Source: Gambelia wislizenii
Taxonomy: Eukaryota; Chordata; Lepidosauria; Squamata; Crotaphytidae
Direction of reading: 5' to 3'
Assembly: GCA_030847615.1 (NCBI GenBank)
Contig: JAUMIR010000001.1
Span: 255,443,187-255,507,186, forward strand
Length of the DNA stretch: 64,000 nt
Shown here: positions 1-11,058 of the stretch, piece by piece
Numbering within the stretch: the stretch's first letter is position 1
Layout of the letters: each line of letters begins with the position of its first letter
Position numbers and translations under genes: made by a program
Notes under the pieces: model-generated
What the model saw: the letters and a program-made list of their open reading frames with translations, nothing else
Told to the model about the DNA's origin: nothing
Databases searched by the model: none

Positions 1-342
1 AGTGATTCTAAGATATCCCTCAGAATGTTTTGATGGGATCTAAAATGAACTTGGAAGTAGAAAAGAGGTTGAGGGGGCTGAGATCCAGCAGAGGTGGCCC
101 TGGAAAGAGGCAGAGGCATTGTGGTTCCAATGGAGGTACTAGAAGTATGGGCCAGGGCTGTTGGTGGGAAAGGAGATGGAGAGGAGGAAGAAGGTGAGGA
201 GATGCTGGGTAGGCGGCAGCGGGGTGGGGTGGGGAGCTCCTTTGCCTGTAAAATTCCCTAGTTAACGCTGAATAGGTTAGTTGACATCAATGGTGAGGAG
301 AGGAGCCAGATCCTTTGCTTGCTTGCCTGCTAATCCACCCAC
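1..342. other. Intronic sequence, no recognised element
   Basis: No exon, RNA gene or repeat was recognised here. The stretch is purine-rich on the plus strand in its first 240 bases. By orientation it would lie in the CDK15 intron downstream of the 18462-18601 exon. Confidence 0.5.
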
Positions 343-510
343 CCTTCCTTCCTTCCTTCCTTCCTTCCTTCCTTCCTTTCTCTCTCTCTTTCTTTCATTC
401 TTTCCATCTCTCCCATCTTGGTCTCTTCCCCTCCTGATAAGAAGGTAAAAAAAGGGGGGGGGGTTAAGAGTTTCTCATAGGACACTGGACTGCTCCTGGC
501 TGGAAAGGAG

Positions 511-548
<38 letters not shown>
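343..548. repeat. Microsatellites: (CCTT)n/(CT)n and (GT)n(GA)n
   Basis: There is a (CCTT)n run from 343 to about 377, continuing as a C/T-rich tract to about 396. A (GT)n tract starts at about 511 and passes directly into (GA)n to 548. These tracts generate the low-complexity Ser/Leu and Arg/Glu reading frames here, which are not genes. Confidence 0.95.
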
Positions 549-559
549 AAATGGCAAAG

Positions 560-785
560 TCAGTTGTGCTGTTGCTCAGCAGCTCAGACCCACCTCTTCC
601 CCACAGGGGAGCGGCCACATGACAAGTAACGCACAGCCAGTCAGCCTTTGCCTTGGCTCCTGTCATATAGCTGCTCCAATGCGGGGGGAGGGAGGTGGGC
701 TGAGCAGCCTTCAAGCTTTCGCGGACCCCCTGTGAGGACATTCTGACCCCCTAGGAATCGACAGACCACAGGTTAAGAACCACTG
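560..785 (+). mobile_element. hAT-like element 3' part (truncated)
   Basis: The sequence matches the stretch at about 50030-50215: shared blocks around 'cagcctttgccttgg', 'ggtgggc..agcagccttcaag' and the terminal 'ggttaagaaccactg'. That terminus resembles hAT/Charlie-type ends (CAGTGGTTCT... on the other strand). No matching left end was found, so this is probably a truncated or internally rearranged copy. Confidence 0.55.
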
Positions 786-1057
786 CACTAGTGATAATCC
801 AGTGGTAATTATTTTTTGGAGGGGGGGGGAACCTTGTAAAGAAGGGGTCCATCATTAGGGAAAGTCATTTCACCTCCCGATCTGTAGCATATGGATGAAA
901 TACTGATGTATTTCACAAACATAAGGATATCTGATTGCAGTATATGAACTACACTGGACATAGTAAAGCTCTATGTAAGCCTAAGTATTATTACACTAAG
1001 GAAGACAGAGATAGAAAATAGCTTTTTTTCTTTTTTCTGCTTTAAGCTTTTAAGATA

Positions 1058-1567
1058 CAGTAAGGCCCCTGTATCCACAGTTTCACTTATCCGCTGTTTG
1101 CTAAACATTCAGGGGTGGAAGCAGGAGGAATCGTCCCTACCACCATTGCTTCATTGCCAGGGAGAAGCCAGTCCAATTTCTCCCAGGAGATGAAGCAGAG
1201 GAAGCAGAGCTCCATTGTCAGAGAGAAGGGGGAGAAACAGCCTCTCCTTGTCGCAGGTGATGAAGCAAAGCAAGCAGAGCTCAGATGCCAAAGAGAGGGG
1301 GGAGAAATCGCCCTTCCTGAAGTGTACCAGACCTCCATTACTAGAGTGTGTGTGGGGGGGAGAAACTGCCCCTCCTTGTCTTGGGCAAAGAAGCAGAGGA
1401 ACTTCAGCTACTCTCCCCTCCAGGGCAATAAGTGAGTGGGAAGGGGGAATAGCGAACATTCTATTTTTGCCCTGAGCGCGCAAAGAGAATGTTCACTATT
1501 ACCCGTGGTTTCATGTATCTGCAGCAAGTCCTGTAATGTATTCCCCACAGATATGTGGGTCCAACTG
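1058..1567. mobile_element. TA-flanked MITE (Tigger/MER2-like ends), 510 bp
   Basis: The left end begins cagtaaggcccctgtatcc. The right end, read in reverse, begins cagttggacccacatatct. TA dinucleotides lie immediately outside at 1056-1057 and 1568-1569. This is the arrangement of TcMar-Tigger/MER2-type non-autonomous elements. The interior (about 1110-1440) holds three or so degenerate repeats, each with 'gatgaagca..gcagagctc' and 'gggggagaaa' blocks. No transposase is present. Confidence 0.7.
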
Positions 1568-1569
1568 TA

Positions 1570-2666
1570 TATAATTTCTCAAAATTATGAGTGAAGAATC
1601 TAAATGGGTCCAAAATTTGGCTTTAATGTGATTCTCTGTAATAGAGTTGTTGAGATGTGAAGATTCAGAAAAAGCTGGGAAATGCAGATTTTCCCCTTTG
1701 CCCTCCAAACTCTTTCATTTGTGGGAAAATTGGGAAAACTGGGGGGGGGGGAAATGGGTTATTAAATATTTTATTTTAGAATGATGAATAAAATGTTTTA
1801 AGACAAGGTGATCAAATATTTACTCTATCAAATTATTCCTAAAAACAGTGTAACAGCATCAGATCGCTGCAATTCCTGATCTTGTTTTACTTTTCTCACT
1901 TCTTTTTATTATAACAAGTGCTTTATGTCTGCCTAACACTGTGAAGGACTGGAGGAGACAAAATAATTTTCTTGTTTTATTATTTATGATTGTTTCTTTT
2001 TTTAAATTCTTTTTGCTTTCTCCCAATAAACAGGCAAAGCCAAATAGATTCTGTACAGTTCAGGATCTTGTAACTCCATTAAAAACAATAAATAAATAAA
2101 TAAATAAATAAATAACCAATAACAATGAAAAAATATAAAACTGCATTCGATTTGCAATTGTTGTCTGAATAAACTGTGCTGTTACTATACCAAGCATAAT
2201 TTTATACCAAATTATATTAATATATTTTGTGTTCCTAAAGTAAGAAAATGATTTTAAGTCAGACTGAGCCCTCTCCTGCCCACCACAATTTGGAAAACCT
2301 GGACTACCAAAACTACTGCGTAGTTCAGCCTTCTATGGAATTATAAATCAGAAATGTATTAAATGATCAAGCATTATCAAATACTAAGTTGTTGCTGTTG
2401 AGCCCTCCCAACAATAACAAAGGCTGCCTGCAATCTACCCTATCCACACTTACTTGGGAGTAAGCTACATTGAACACATGGAGGATGCTTCAAAGTATAC
2501 ACTATGCTTGTAAGAGTATTCCTATTTATGTTTGAGATGTTTCAATGATAATGGATGGGGAAAGTAATTCGCCCTCCTTCTGCAAATCTATAGAAGGTGG
2601 CATAATTAATAACAAACTACCAGAGAATGTTGAGCTTTCCCCCATCTTAAAAACAATTCTGAGTCC
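1570..2666. other. AT-rich intronic stretch
   Basis: No exon was recognised. An (AAAT)n microsatellite occupies about 2088-2115. Around 2450-2485 a 'tacttgggagtaagc..cattgaac' motif resembles a dispersed repeat motif also hinted at near 47733 and 54450. Confidence 0.45.
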
Positions 2667-3525
2667 TGTTACTATACCCTAGTACCCCTCCCATGAGGTT
2701 TCATAACTGTACATAATAGACACTCTTTGGGGTCATGCTGACTAAGGTTGTTTAGGGTCAAGCTGACTGGAGCATAGCCAAAATCACAGTGACCTGAGAG
2801 GTGTCCAGAATCATGAAAACCCAGATAGAATTATGCAGAAAACCCAGTCATTAATAGGTCTATGCTAATTCTTTCAATGTGCAATCAGTGACCATCCCTC
2901 ATCCATACCCTATGGAAATCTTTCCTATACACCCTATCTGTACAAACATTAAGAGGTTGCCATAAACTCCATCAATGTTTTGTCATTCTGAAGCTTAAGG
3001 CAATCAGCCTGTTCTGGACCATTTGGTCCATTTGTCCATTCAGGCTTTGTCATAACATAACATCCCTCCAGGGTATGAAATAGGGTATAAATATCCTAGC
3101 TCCGACCCTAACCATGTGTACCACAGATTGGACTTGCCATTCTGTGTGTCACAGCCGGCATATCATGGAAGGGCCTCATCTTTCTCTTTCTCGATGGACT
3201 GGATTCTCTGTACCACCTTCAGACTCTGAGTCCATCTGCTGCGCAGATCTCTTTCTCCGAGACTGCTAACTACCACACTTCTATCCCTGACTTCTCTCTA
3301 GCAACCCTTCAGACTCTCTTCAATAGCCTTGTTTGGTTCTTAAGAGTGTACGTCCTTGTATGATAGTTTATCTCTTGTGTTAATTTGAATAAGATACTTT
3401 GTTTAATTTCAACTGGAGTGCTCTCTACAGTTAGTATGGGTATACATAGGTGAAAATATCCCTGAAGTTACCCTCCTCTCGCAGGCCTCCTTTTGAACTA
3501 TAATTTCCCCAAACTTCAAGGAGAT
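2667..3525 (+). repeat. LTR-like repeat, copy A
   Basis: This roughly 860-bp stretch is collinear with 6218-7036. Both contain a TATA-like box ('gggtataaatat', near 3083), followed by a C/T-rich region with 'agactc' motifs and a conserved 3' block ('tatacataggtgaaaa' near 3440). The order resembles an LTR (U3 with TATA, then R and U5), but exact ends and a TSD could not be fixed. The copy-B counterpart has AATAAA where this copy has 'gaataagata'. Confidence 0.55.
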
Positions 3526-3965
3526 GCTCTTAGGCTAACAGTCCACTGTAGTTTCACTAAGGATGGTGTCACCCCTCCCCACAATGGTGTCACCTGGTGT
3601 GGGTTGGCCTCTCCGCACCCCCACCCCAGTGCTGCCACTGTGGTCCCAAATCTGAAATATACATGTTCTTAATGGAGGCTAGGTCCAAAAAGAAAAATCA
3701 AAACTAAACTCCAGCTAAAGTTATACACTCTTATTGCAGGCTACACTAAACAGAAAACCGATATAAGACTCACACATGAAAATCACTAATGTTCTCAGCA
3801 CTCATTCTTGTCACAATGAAACAATAGGCAGATCAAAATAAAAAGACAGTCCAGGTAGGTAAGCGGAAAGTCCTACTTGGATATTAAAGAACTTAAGCAA
3901 TGCCCATCTCTGTTCTAACAAGTGCCTATGTCCTTTTAGGGAGGACTGTCTCAGACTTGAGCTAC

Positions 3966-4707
3966 AAGGGGGCATTCACACTATTAAAAAACTCAAATTC
4001 CTCCCAGATCTGGCCTGATAACACCACACAACATGTGGCCTTTCCCTGAACTCCATCCAGGCTCAGGGAAATTCCAGGCTCAGGGAATACCCCTCTTAAT
4101 CCAGGTTTCGGAAAACCACTGTTTTCTCCAGAGTTTGGTTGAAAACTGCCACGTGATCAATCCAACCGCTCTAGATTCAGGGGGCATGGGGAGGAGGCAA
4201 AGGCAAAGGCTGTCTGAGGTGCCACCATTTCCCCCTCCTTGGTGCCATTTCTCATTCAAAAGAGATAACCCCGGCAGCAATCGCTCTCTGAGGTCAGAAC
4301 GCCTGGCGAGCCCTCTAAAGGCAGAACAGGTGGCTAGCCTCACTCAGTCACCCTCTGTGAAAGCAAAGCTTCAGCAGTAGTTGCTCCTTCTGAAGCCAAA
4401 ATGGGTGGCACCCCCAAATCACAAGTCTAGCCACCCATTTTGCCTTCAGAGAGAATGGTTACCACTGGAGCTTTGCTCTTCCGGAGCACAACTGCACCTC
4501 TGAGATCTGTGAAAAGCAAAGCCCCAGCAGTAGCTGCTCTCCTGGAAGCTACTGATAGCAAGTAAAAGTCCAAATACAGGTTCAGGCTTTGGCCAGAGGT
4601 GTGGCACTTAAATCCAGGCCAGAGTAGCCCGAATTTCATGCACCACAGCACCAGGTCAAAGTTGTCCAAATTTCATCCGATTTTTACCCCCTGTGTGAAT
4701 GACCTCT
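3966..4707. mobile_element. Candidate non-autonomous DNA element with short inverted ends
   Basis: The left edge has 'ggcattcacact' and the right edge has its near reverse complement ('gtgtgaatgacc'). The interior contains repeated blocks about calf-sized modules such as 'agcaaagc..cagcagtagctgctc' at about 4360-4385 and 4510-4545. No transposase and no clear TSD were seen. The superfamily is not certain. Confidence 0.35.
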
Positions 4708-5974
4708 AAACGTTGCATTGACAAACTGCTTAATGTCTCTGCCTTTCCAGTAGCAACTCGATGAAGCAGGGACAGGGAAGTACATTTGTTGAGAGCTGGT
4801 CACACAGTGGTATTAAACAATAGATATGGAAAGTTCACCACAGAGAGGCAGATCTCCACAGCGAGGGTAATCCCTGGGCTGAGCTTCACACACTGAAGAT
4901 CAGGTGGTGGAAGCTGCCCTTTCATATTCAATTGCAACTCCAAAATCAAGAAGCTTTAATGAACAGGGGGGGGGGCTTAAATTGCAAGAAGGAAATTCAG
5001 AGCTTTTGCTCCAGATTAAAGCCATAATCACCCAGCAGAGTATTTCTGAAACTCATACATTTCTTCCAGAGAATTCTTATGTATATGCTATCAACAGCTG
5101 TAGCTTACAGACACAATTTACTGTACTTCCTAAGCTTGAGGAAGTCTTATATCAAAGTCAATTTATCTACTGAGCATACCATTTGAGGTCAGTTTGAATT
5201 CTGACAGGACAAGGTTTTAATGATAAGTTTATAAAACTAGCTAGAAAGGACCAGAAGGGATCCTTATCACTCTGAACTATTTGTACATTAATATCAGCAT
5301 GGCCGGGCACAATACTGTACAGTACTGGAAAACTATCAGGAATTTTCCTAGAGGAGTATATCAAGCTAGCCTTCAGTTCTTTCTCTCTGCATTGCATAGA
5401 TGGGGAAACTGTGTCCCAACAGGGAAGGAGAGCAATGTGCAGGCATGCAGTTGAATAGCTGTTCCTGCAAGCACTGGCTAAGTCCCTCTCATTTATGAAA
5501 CGAATGGAATTCATTTATGTTTCATATATACCTTATACAAACAGCCTGAAGGTAATTTTATACACAATATTTTAAATAGTTGTGTGCATGAAATAAAATT
5601 TGTGTACACTGAACCATCAAAAACAAAGCTATCACTATCTCAATCACTCATGTGGACAATTTTGGATTTTGGGATAAGAGCCACTCAACTTGTAGTTAAA
5701 ATGGGCATACAGACAAAAACTAACCTATTACTTAATTTGATTTACAGTGTTCCACTGGAACTTGTTTTTTCCCCCTATACATCTAATAAAAATGCACAAT
5801 ATTACTACATCAAGCAGGTCATGACGAACAACTCATGCCATGAACTTTTACCTTGCATTCCTCCTCCTTCATGCTAACTGCACTACTGCTTTCTGTGCAG
5901 TCTTTGCAAGCAGCTCTGCAAAATAGGCTTCAGCTAGACTTTCCTCTCAAAGATAGACTTTGATTCAAGGAAGT
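4708..5974. other. Intronic sequence, nothing recognised
   Basis: Moderately AT-rich sequence without a recognised exon or repeat. The open frames here lack splice context or any family resemblance. Confidence 0.45.
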
Positions 5975-6212
5975 ATGTGTGTATGCACCTTCAAGTCACC
6001 TGTTGACTTATGGCGACCCCAAGAATTTCATAGAGTTTTCTTAGGCAAGGAATACTCAGAGGTGGTTTTGCTAGTTCCTTCCTCTGAAATATAGCCTGCA
6101 GCACCTGGTATTCATTCGTGATCTCCCATCCAAGTATTAACCAGAGCTGACCCTTCTTATCTTCTAAGATCAAATGAGATATGAAGCATTTATGGTATTT
6201 AGGCCATCCAAG
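5975..6212 (-). mobile_element. 5S rRNA-derived SINE (minus strand)
   Basis: Positions 6094-6212 read, in reverse complement, as a decayed 5S rRNA of nearly full length (about 119 of 120 nt). They retain the blocks around 'ctcccatccaagta' and 'gcctgcagcacctggta'. The attached body at 5975-6093 has 'ttgacttatggcgacccc' and 'cttcaagtc', ending in a short GT-rich tail. A 5S-derived internal RNA-polymerase-III promoter fused to a non-5S body defines a 5S-type SINE. It abuts the LTR-like copy B. Confidence 0.85.
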
Positions 6213-6217
6213 GAAGT

Positions 6218-7036
6218 TGTTAGCATGCTCTATTACCCCTCCCCACAGTATTTCATAACTGGACATACTAGGCACATTTTAGGGTCACATTGGCTTAGGC
6301 AGACTGGAGATAAGTCAAAGGTCACAATGATCTGAGATGTGTTTAGAAATATAATGGTGTGAAAGCCCAAGGTAGGGTTCAGCAGAAAGCCCCCATAATG
6401 GGATTATGCTAATCCTTTCTTCCAATCCTGGGCATTTCTAGCAATAATTCAATCAAACAATCAAGTGAACATTCCTCATTCTATACCGTACAGAAATCTC
6501 CCCTCAAATCCCCTCCTGTCCAACCTTACAACATTGTTGCAAAACCATCAATGTTCTATCTCTCCACAATTAAAGCAATCAGTTGAGTTTCAGTTCCTTT
6601 TGTCTATTCCATCCAAGCTTTGTTATTACTAACGGAACAGGGTATAAATATTAGAGCCTCAACAATAGCAAGGTGTGCCACAGTAGACAGACCTGGCCAC
6701 TCTCTTTCTTGCTGTGTCCCAGATCAGAACTTCCTATGCCACCCTCAGATGCCTTCGCTGTTCTTTGAGACTGATAACTATCACTCTATCTTTTCAGACC
6801 TTTCTTCCTCTATCCAACCTTTCTGCCTTACACTGCTATAGCTTTGTATGGCTCATAAGAACGTGTGTTGTGTATGTTAGTTTACTTGCTGTATTATTCC
6901 AATAAAACACCTTATTTACTTTAACCGGAGCCTCCTCTACAGGTAGTACTGGTATACATAGGTGAAAAGATCCCTGAAGTCTCCTGCTGCAGGCCTCCTA
7001 TCTGAGGTAATAATTCCCCCAAATATTAAAGGAGAT
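6218..7036 (+). repeat. LTR-like repeat, copy B
   Basis: Collinear with 2667-3525. It carries 'gggtataaatatt' (near 6641) and, about 260 bp later, a polyadenylation-type signal in 'ccaataaaacacc' (about 6898). A 'ctctacaggtagtactgg' block and the conserved 'tatacataggtgaaaa' follow. Promoter-like box, then AATAAA, then a short 3' part suggests an LTR in plus orientation. No flanking repeat was confirmed. Confidence 0.55.
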
Positions 7037-9216
7037 TTTGGTATCACAGGTGGAACTCTAACGGAAACCCCCCCCCATCTCTTAGGATAACAAAGTAGAA
7101 ACTAAAATTGAGAGGGAAAGAGTCACAAACATTAAGCGTAGGTATCAGAATTTACTCATTGGCTAAACATACTGAAAATCAAGGGCAGACTTATCACTTG
7201 CAAAACAGATTTGTAACTGCACATTTTGCCACGTAACTCTGCTCCTACTTTGTAATGTTGTGCTGTTTTTATGTTGATTTTAATAATAACCCCTCTGGTA
7301 GTACTTTTTTAAAAAATGAAAATGTGAAATGCCCATCAGACAAAAGTCCAAACAGGCAATAGGTGACATGCCAGGAATCCAGTAAAATACAGCCAGTTGG
7401 GTAACATGACAACCCCAGTTATGTGCTGAAGTCAACATTAGTTGTGAGTCCCTGTTTAACTTGTTGAAAAAATTGACCTCCTATAAGATTTAAAATGCAT
7501 ATACAGCTTTTTCTATAGTAATATGTATGTTTAGGCCATACCAATTCACATTTCAAGCTTTCAAAAAATCCACAAGCATAAAATACAAAGATAAAAGAAT
7601 ATAAAAATTTCTATCAAAACCTAGGAGGACTATCTGGAACAGATTTAGCTAAGGCTAAGAATTTACACACCACCCTTACTACAGAGCTCTTGGATCCTTT
7701 TTGTTGAAGCAAGGGGGAAATGGCATTCTCGGGCAACAGCTCATAGTCTAATGCAGATAATATCTGACCACAAGCATTCTTTTTAATAATAAGATGCTGC
7801 GGTAACTATTTTTAAAAGTGTTGCTTTTTGAATTCCACACCCCCAACTACATTTTTCTCTGGGAAGCAGATTTTGATGATGAGAGTGCTCACTGATACGA
7901 TCATTATTATGCCTGTGCTTTGCCAAATGTACTGGCTGACAGTCTGTTTCCAGGCCCGACTCAAAATTCTGGCTTTCATCTTTCAAATTCTAAATGGTTT
8001 AGGATAATATCAGAGCCTGGGAAGTGACTTTTCTAAAGTAATTTGTTCCTGTGACTTGTCAGGGTGTTTAAAAGGTGATCTGTTGCTCTTACTCTTTAAA
8101 TTATTTAAAAGACAAATCATGTTACTTGCTACTCTTATCTTATTTTCTGTTACTATAAAACATCTTAGGACTGATAAGAGAATGGCATAAAACTTAAAAA
8201 ATCCTATCAAAGTGCACCTAAAACTACCTTAACCCAGCGCCAGATTATCAGTAGTTCAATTTGTGTAATTACTCCAAGCCCCAGACTGGCTTGATGCCCA
8301 GTGCTGAAAGAAAAAAGTATACCGGTAGCTTGGTTTCTTTTGTTCTTTAGTCAATTCTTGCATCGCTTGAGTGGGCTGGGTGATGGCATAGCATGTCTGG
8401 GGGCTGGGTATGCTCAGAACATCTTTCTATCCTTGACTAGGTGAATACTGAACATGCCCAGTAATAATAGGGCCACCACTGCTATTATAGCTTACAAAGG
8501 CCTTTTTAAAAGCTAAAAGCCCTGGCCCGAAACACCTTATTTTGACTTATCTTGATATACTGCTTTTTTAAATTCTTTGTTTTGCCATGAGACAAAAAAT
8601 GTCCAATGCTTTTTAAAAATGTGTAGCAATGATGATAAGAAGAAGCAACATATTTTGGATATCATTCACAGTGGAGATATCATTCACAGTCCCCATTCAC
8701 AGTGGGGGTGAGCAGGCACTGGAATTCTCAGTGTGTTCAGGGTATACAAGATGTGTAAAATTAATATATTCAGGATATACAAGATGTGTAAAATTAACCT
8801 TCTAAATGCACCCTTAATGCTCAATGCATTGTAATACCCACAGGAACAAAAAAAACAAAACAAAAACAAAACCCTGGAACTCTGTCAATTTTTTTATAAC
8901 CCATCCAGATGAGGGTTAAGGAGTAACTTTTAAATGTAACTGGAAAATATTACTTATTATACAGTACTAATTAATTTAACTTTGTTCCTACCCCTTCATG
9001 TTGCTTTCAGAATGCAACTTCATTAGAACTTGATTACTAAGGAAAGTAACTTTTAGTGGACAACTATGTTACTTTTAATTTGTTACTTCCAAGCTCTGGA
9101 TGAATTCACCTTAAATATCTCCTTCCATATCTTCCACTTTACCTGTACCCTTAAGACCAGGAGTAAGGAAAGTGCAGCCTACAGGTTGTATGCAGTGCCT
9201 CAGTGCTACTTTTGAA
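7037..9216. other. Intronic sequence with a short tandem duplication
   Basis: No exon was recognised. Two copies of a roughly 32-bp unit containing 'atacaagatgtgtaaaatta' lie at about 8733-8797. The rest is AT-rich and looks single-copy. Confidence 0.45.
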
Positions 9217-9411
9217 CTCAAAAGGGATCCCAGCACTGCAAAAAAAAATAATTTTTTTTTTGAGAAATTGTTTAAAATAAACAAATGCCTCAGAAGGGCC
9301 TCAGATTATGGCCTCAAAAGGGACCCCAGCACTGCAAAAAATAATTTTTTTTTTTTTTTGAGAAATTGTTTAAAATAAACAAATGCCTCAGAAGAGCCTC
9401 AGATTATGGCC
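9217..9411 (+). repeat. 96-bp tandem duplication
   Basis: Two adjacent units of about 96 bp start at 9217 and 9313. Each runs from 'ctcaaaaggga.cccagcac' through a poly-T tract to 'gcctcagaag.gcctcag' and 'attatggcc'. The units differ by only a few bases, so the duplication looks recent. Confidence 0.85.
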
Positions 9412-9661
9412 TTAAGGGCAGAGGTGGGCAGCTGCAAAGGACTGGGGTCTTCCCTCATGTGACTTTGGCCATGGGTGGCAATTTTTATTTTTACACCCCT
9501 CCCTTTTTAACCAAAAAGGACCCTATGTCCCCTAGGGGCTATGAGAGCAATTTCACTATGTACCCTCCCCCAGCTGTTTTAAGCCCAGGAGAGGACTTTT
9601 CTTCAGAGATGAAGTAAACTGGAAGTTGACTTAAAACATTCCAGGAGGGTCCAAAAACATT

Positions 9662-10242
9662 GGGCTCAGCTAGATGGGAGAATTAATAGCAAAAAATAGC
9701 GCCTTACCTCCCTATCACAGCAGTGTTCATTTGTGCCCATGACTCATTTGCAAGATCGCTGGCATGTAAACTTGGCCAAGTTTGCAGTTTACATAGAGCA
9801 TACCCCCCAAAAAAGATGGTGGTCGTGAGTGAATTACCTCCCAAAAATCTCCCTCCATTCTCCCCCTCTCCTTTTTTTCTTTACATGACAAATGTGGAAG
9901 AGCTATTTTCCACTTTAAAAATAACTTTTTTTTTTTGCTCTGATGCTTGAACAATCATGCACATGATCGTTCACCTGGCAAAAAACAACAACAATGGCGG
10001 CTCTGGCCGCTTCCTCCCTTGTAAGCCCACCCCCGCCAAGGTCTGACCAATCATGTTTCAGCTCTTCTATGTGCCCCTATTCAAATTGGTTGTTCAGATG
10101 GCGCACAATTTTAAAAAAAGATCACGAGAAACAGTGAATGCTGTTATCGTGATCTATTGGAGTTTTCAGCCCCCTCCTTCCCAAAAGGGTGAAAGGTATT
10201 CTGCCTGCATTTTGTGGATTTTTTTGTCATCTAAACAACCCC
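9662..10242 (+). mobile_element. Non-autonomous hAT-like element, copy 1
   Basis: Collinear over about 580 bp with 45361-45970: shared 'aatctccctccattc', 'agagct.ttttccacttta', 'ggtctgaccaatca' and 'gagttttcagcccccc' blocks. The ends are imperfect inverted repeats (ggctcagctagatggg against the reverse complement of gtcatctaaacaacccc). No transposase was found. Family placement rests on end type only. Confidence 0.55.
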
Positions 10243-10560
10243 ATTGTGACATTGCCACCATGATCCTTTGAAGTGGCTATGGGATGCAGTTGTCCAAGAT
10301 CCTATGGGGGGCAATTTACCCTCCCCCCCATAACCTGACAGTTGCCCGCTCCTGACCTACAGTTATTAACTGAAGCCCTCTGCCTTCAAGGTCATCCAAC
10401 AAAATGAAGGGAAGCAGGTGGCCACAAGTAAGGGCCTCTTTTAGTAGTGGAAGCCCATCTTGTGGTGTTCCTTCCTTACAGGAGCTTACCTGGCAAGACA
10501 CATAATGGTACTTTTGACACCAGATAAAGACAGTTAAAAATATTTTCCAGGCATTTTAAG
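10243..10560. other. Intronic sequence, nothing recognised
   Basis: Short stretch between a hAT-like element and a SINE. No exon or repeat was recognised. Confidence 0.4.
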
Positions 10561-10797
10561 AGCCAGGCATGGTGTAGTGGTTTGAGTATTGGGTTACGTC
10601 TCTGGAGACCAGAGTTCAAATCTCTGCTCAACTATGGAAACCCACTGGATGATCTTGGGCAAGTCACACTCTTTCTGCTTCAGAGAAAGGCAAAGGCAAA
10701 CCTCCACTGGACAAATCTTGCCAAGAAAACTGCCATGACATATGCTTTAGGGCTGCCATAAGTCAGAAATGACTTGAAGGCACACAACAATAACAAA
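10561..10797 (+). mobile_element. tRNA-derived SINE (plus strand)
   Basis: The head has a tRNA-like A box ('tggtgtagtggtttgagta') and B box ('gagttcaaatctc'). The body contains 'gggcaagtcacactctttc', 'cttgccaagaaaac' and 'tgacttgaaggcacacaac', ending in an ACA/ATAACA-type tail. Copies of the same family lie at 53338-53585 (minus) and 60321-60563 (plus). It is a retroposon, not a functional tRNA gene. Confidence 0.9.
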
Positions 10798-10799
10798 CA

Positions 10800-11058
10800 T
10801 AATTTTAAGAATTAATTTTTTCATGCTTTTAAATCATAACACTCTTCTGTTTTGCTTGTGCTTGTATTTTTTTAACTTAGCTTTTACATGCTGTCATCTT
10901 TTTATCCTTTGATGTTGGTTTTATCTTGGTTTTATTATATGCTGTCAATAGTTATTATTGTTTTACTGTTCGTATTTTCTGTTTTGTAATGTTTTGCACA
11001 CTGCTCTGGGAACTTCTACTATTGGACAGCCTAAAAGCGTATTAAATAAATAAAGAAG
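10800..11058 (+). mobile_element. LINE 3' tail fragment (L2/CR1-like)
   Basis: T-rich sequence with 'gcacactgctctgggaac' and 'attggacagcctaaaagc', ending in 'attaaataaataaa'. This resembles the 3' untranslated end of L2/CR1-type LINEs. No coding part remains, so the clade is tentative. Confidence 0.45.

Noticed and set aside
6094..6212. 5S rRNA gene
   Set aside because: Decayed and fused to a SINE body and tail, so it is a 5S-derived retroposon.
10561..10620. tRNA gene
   Set aside because: A and B boxes belong to a SINE head with a SINE body and tail; the same unit occurs three times in the window.
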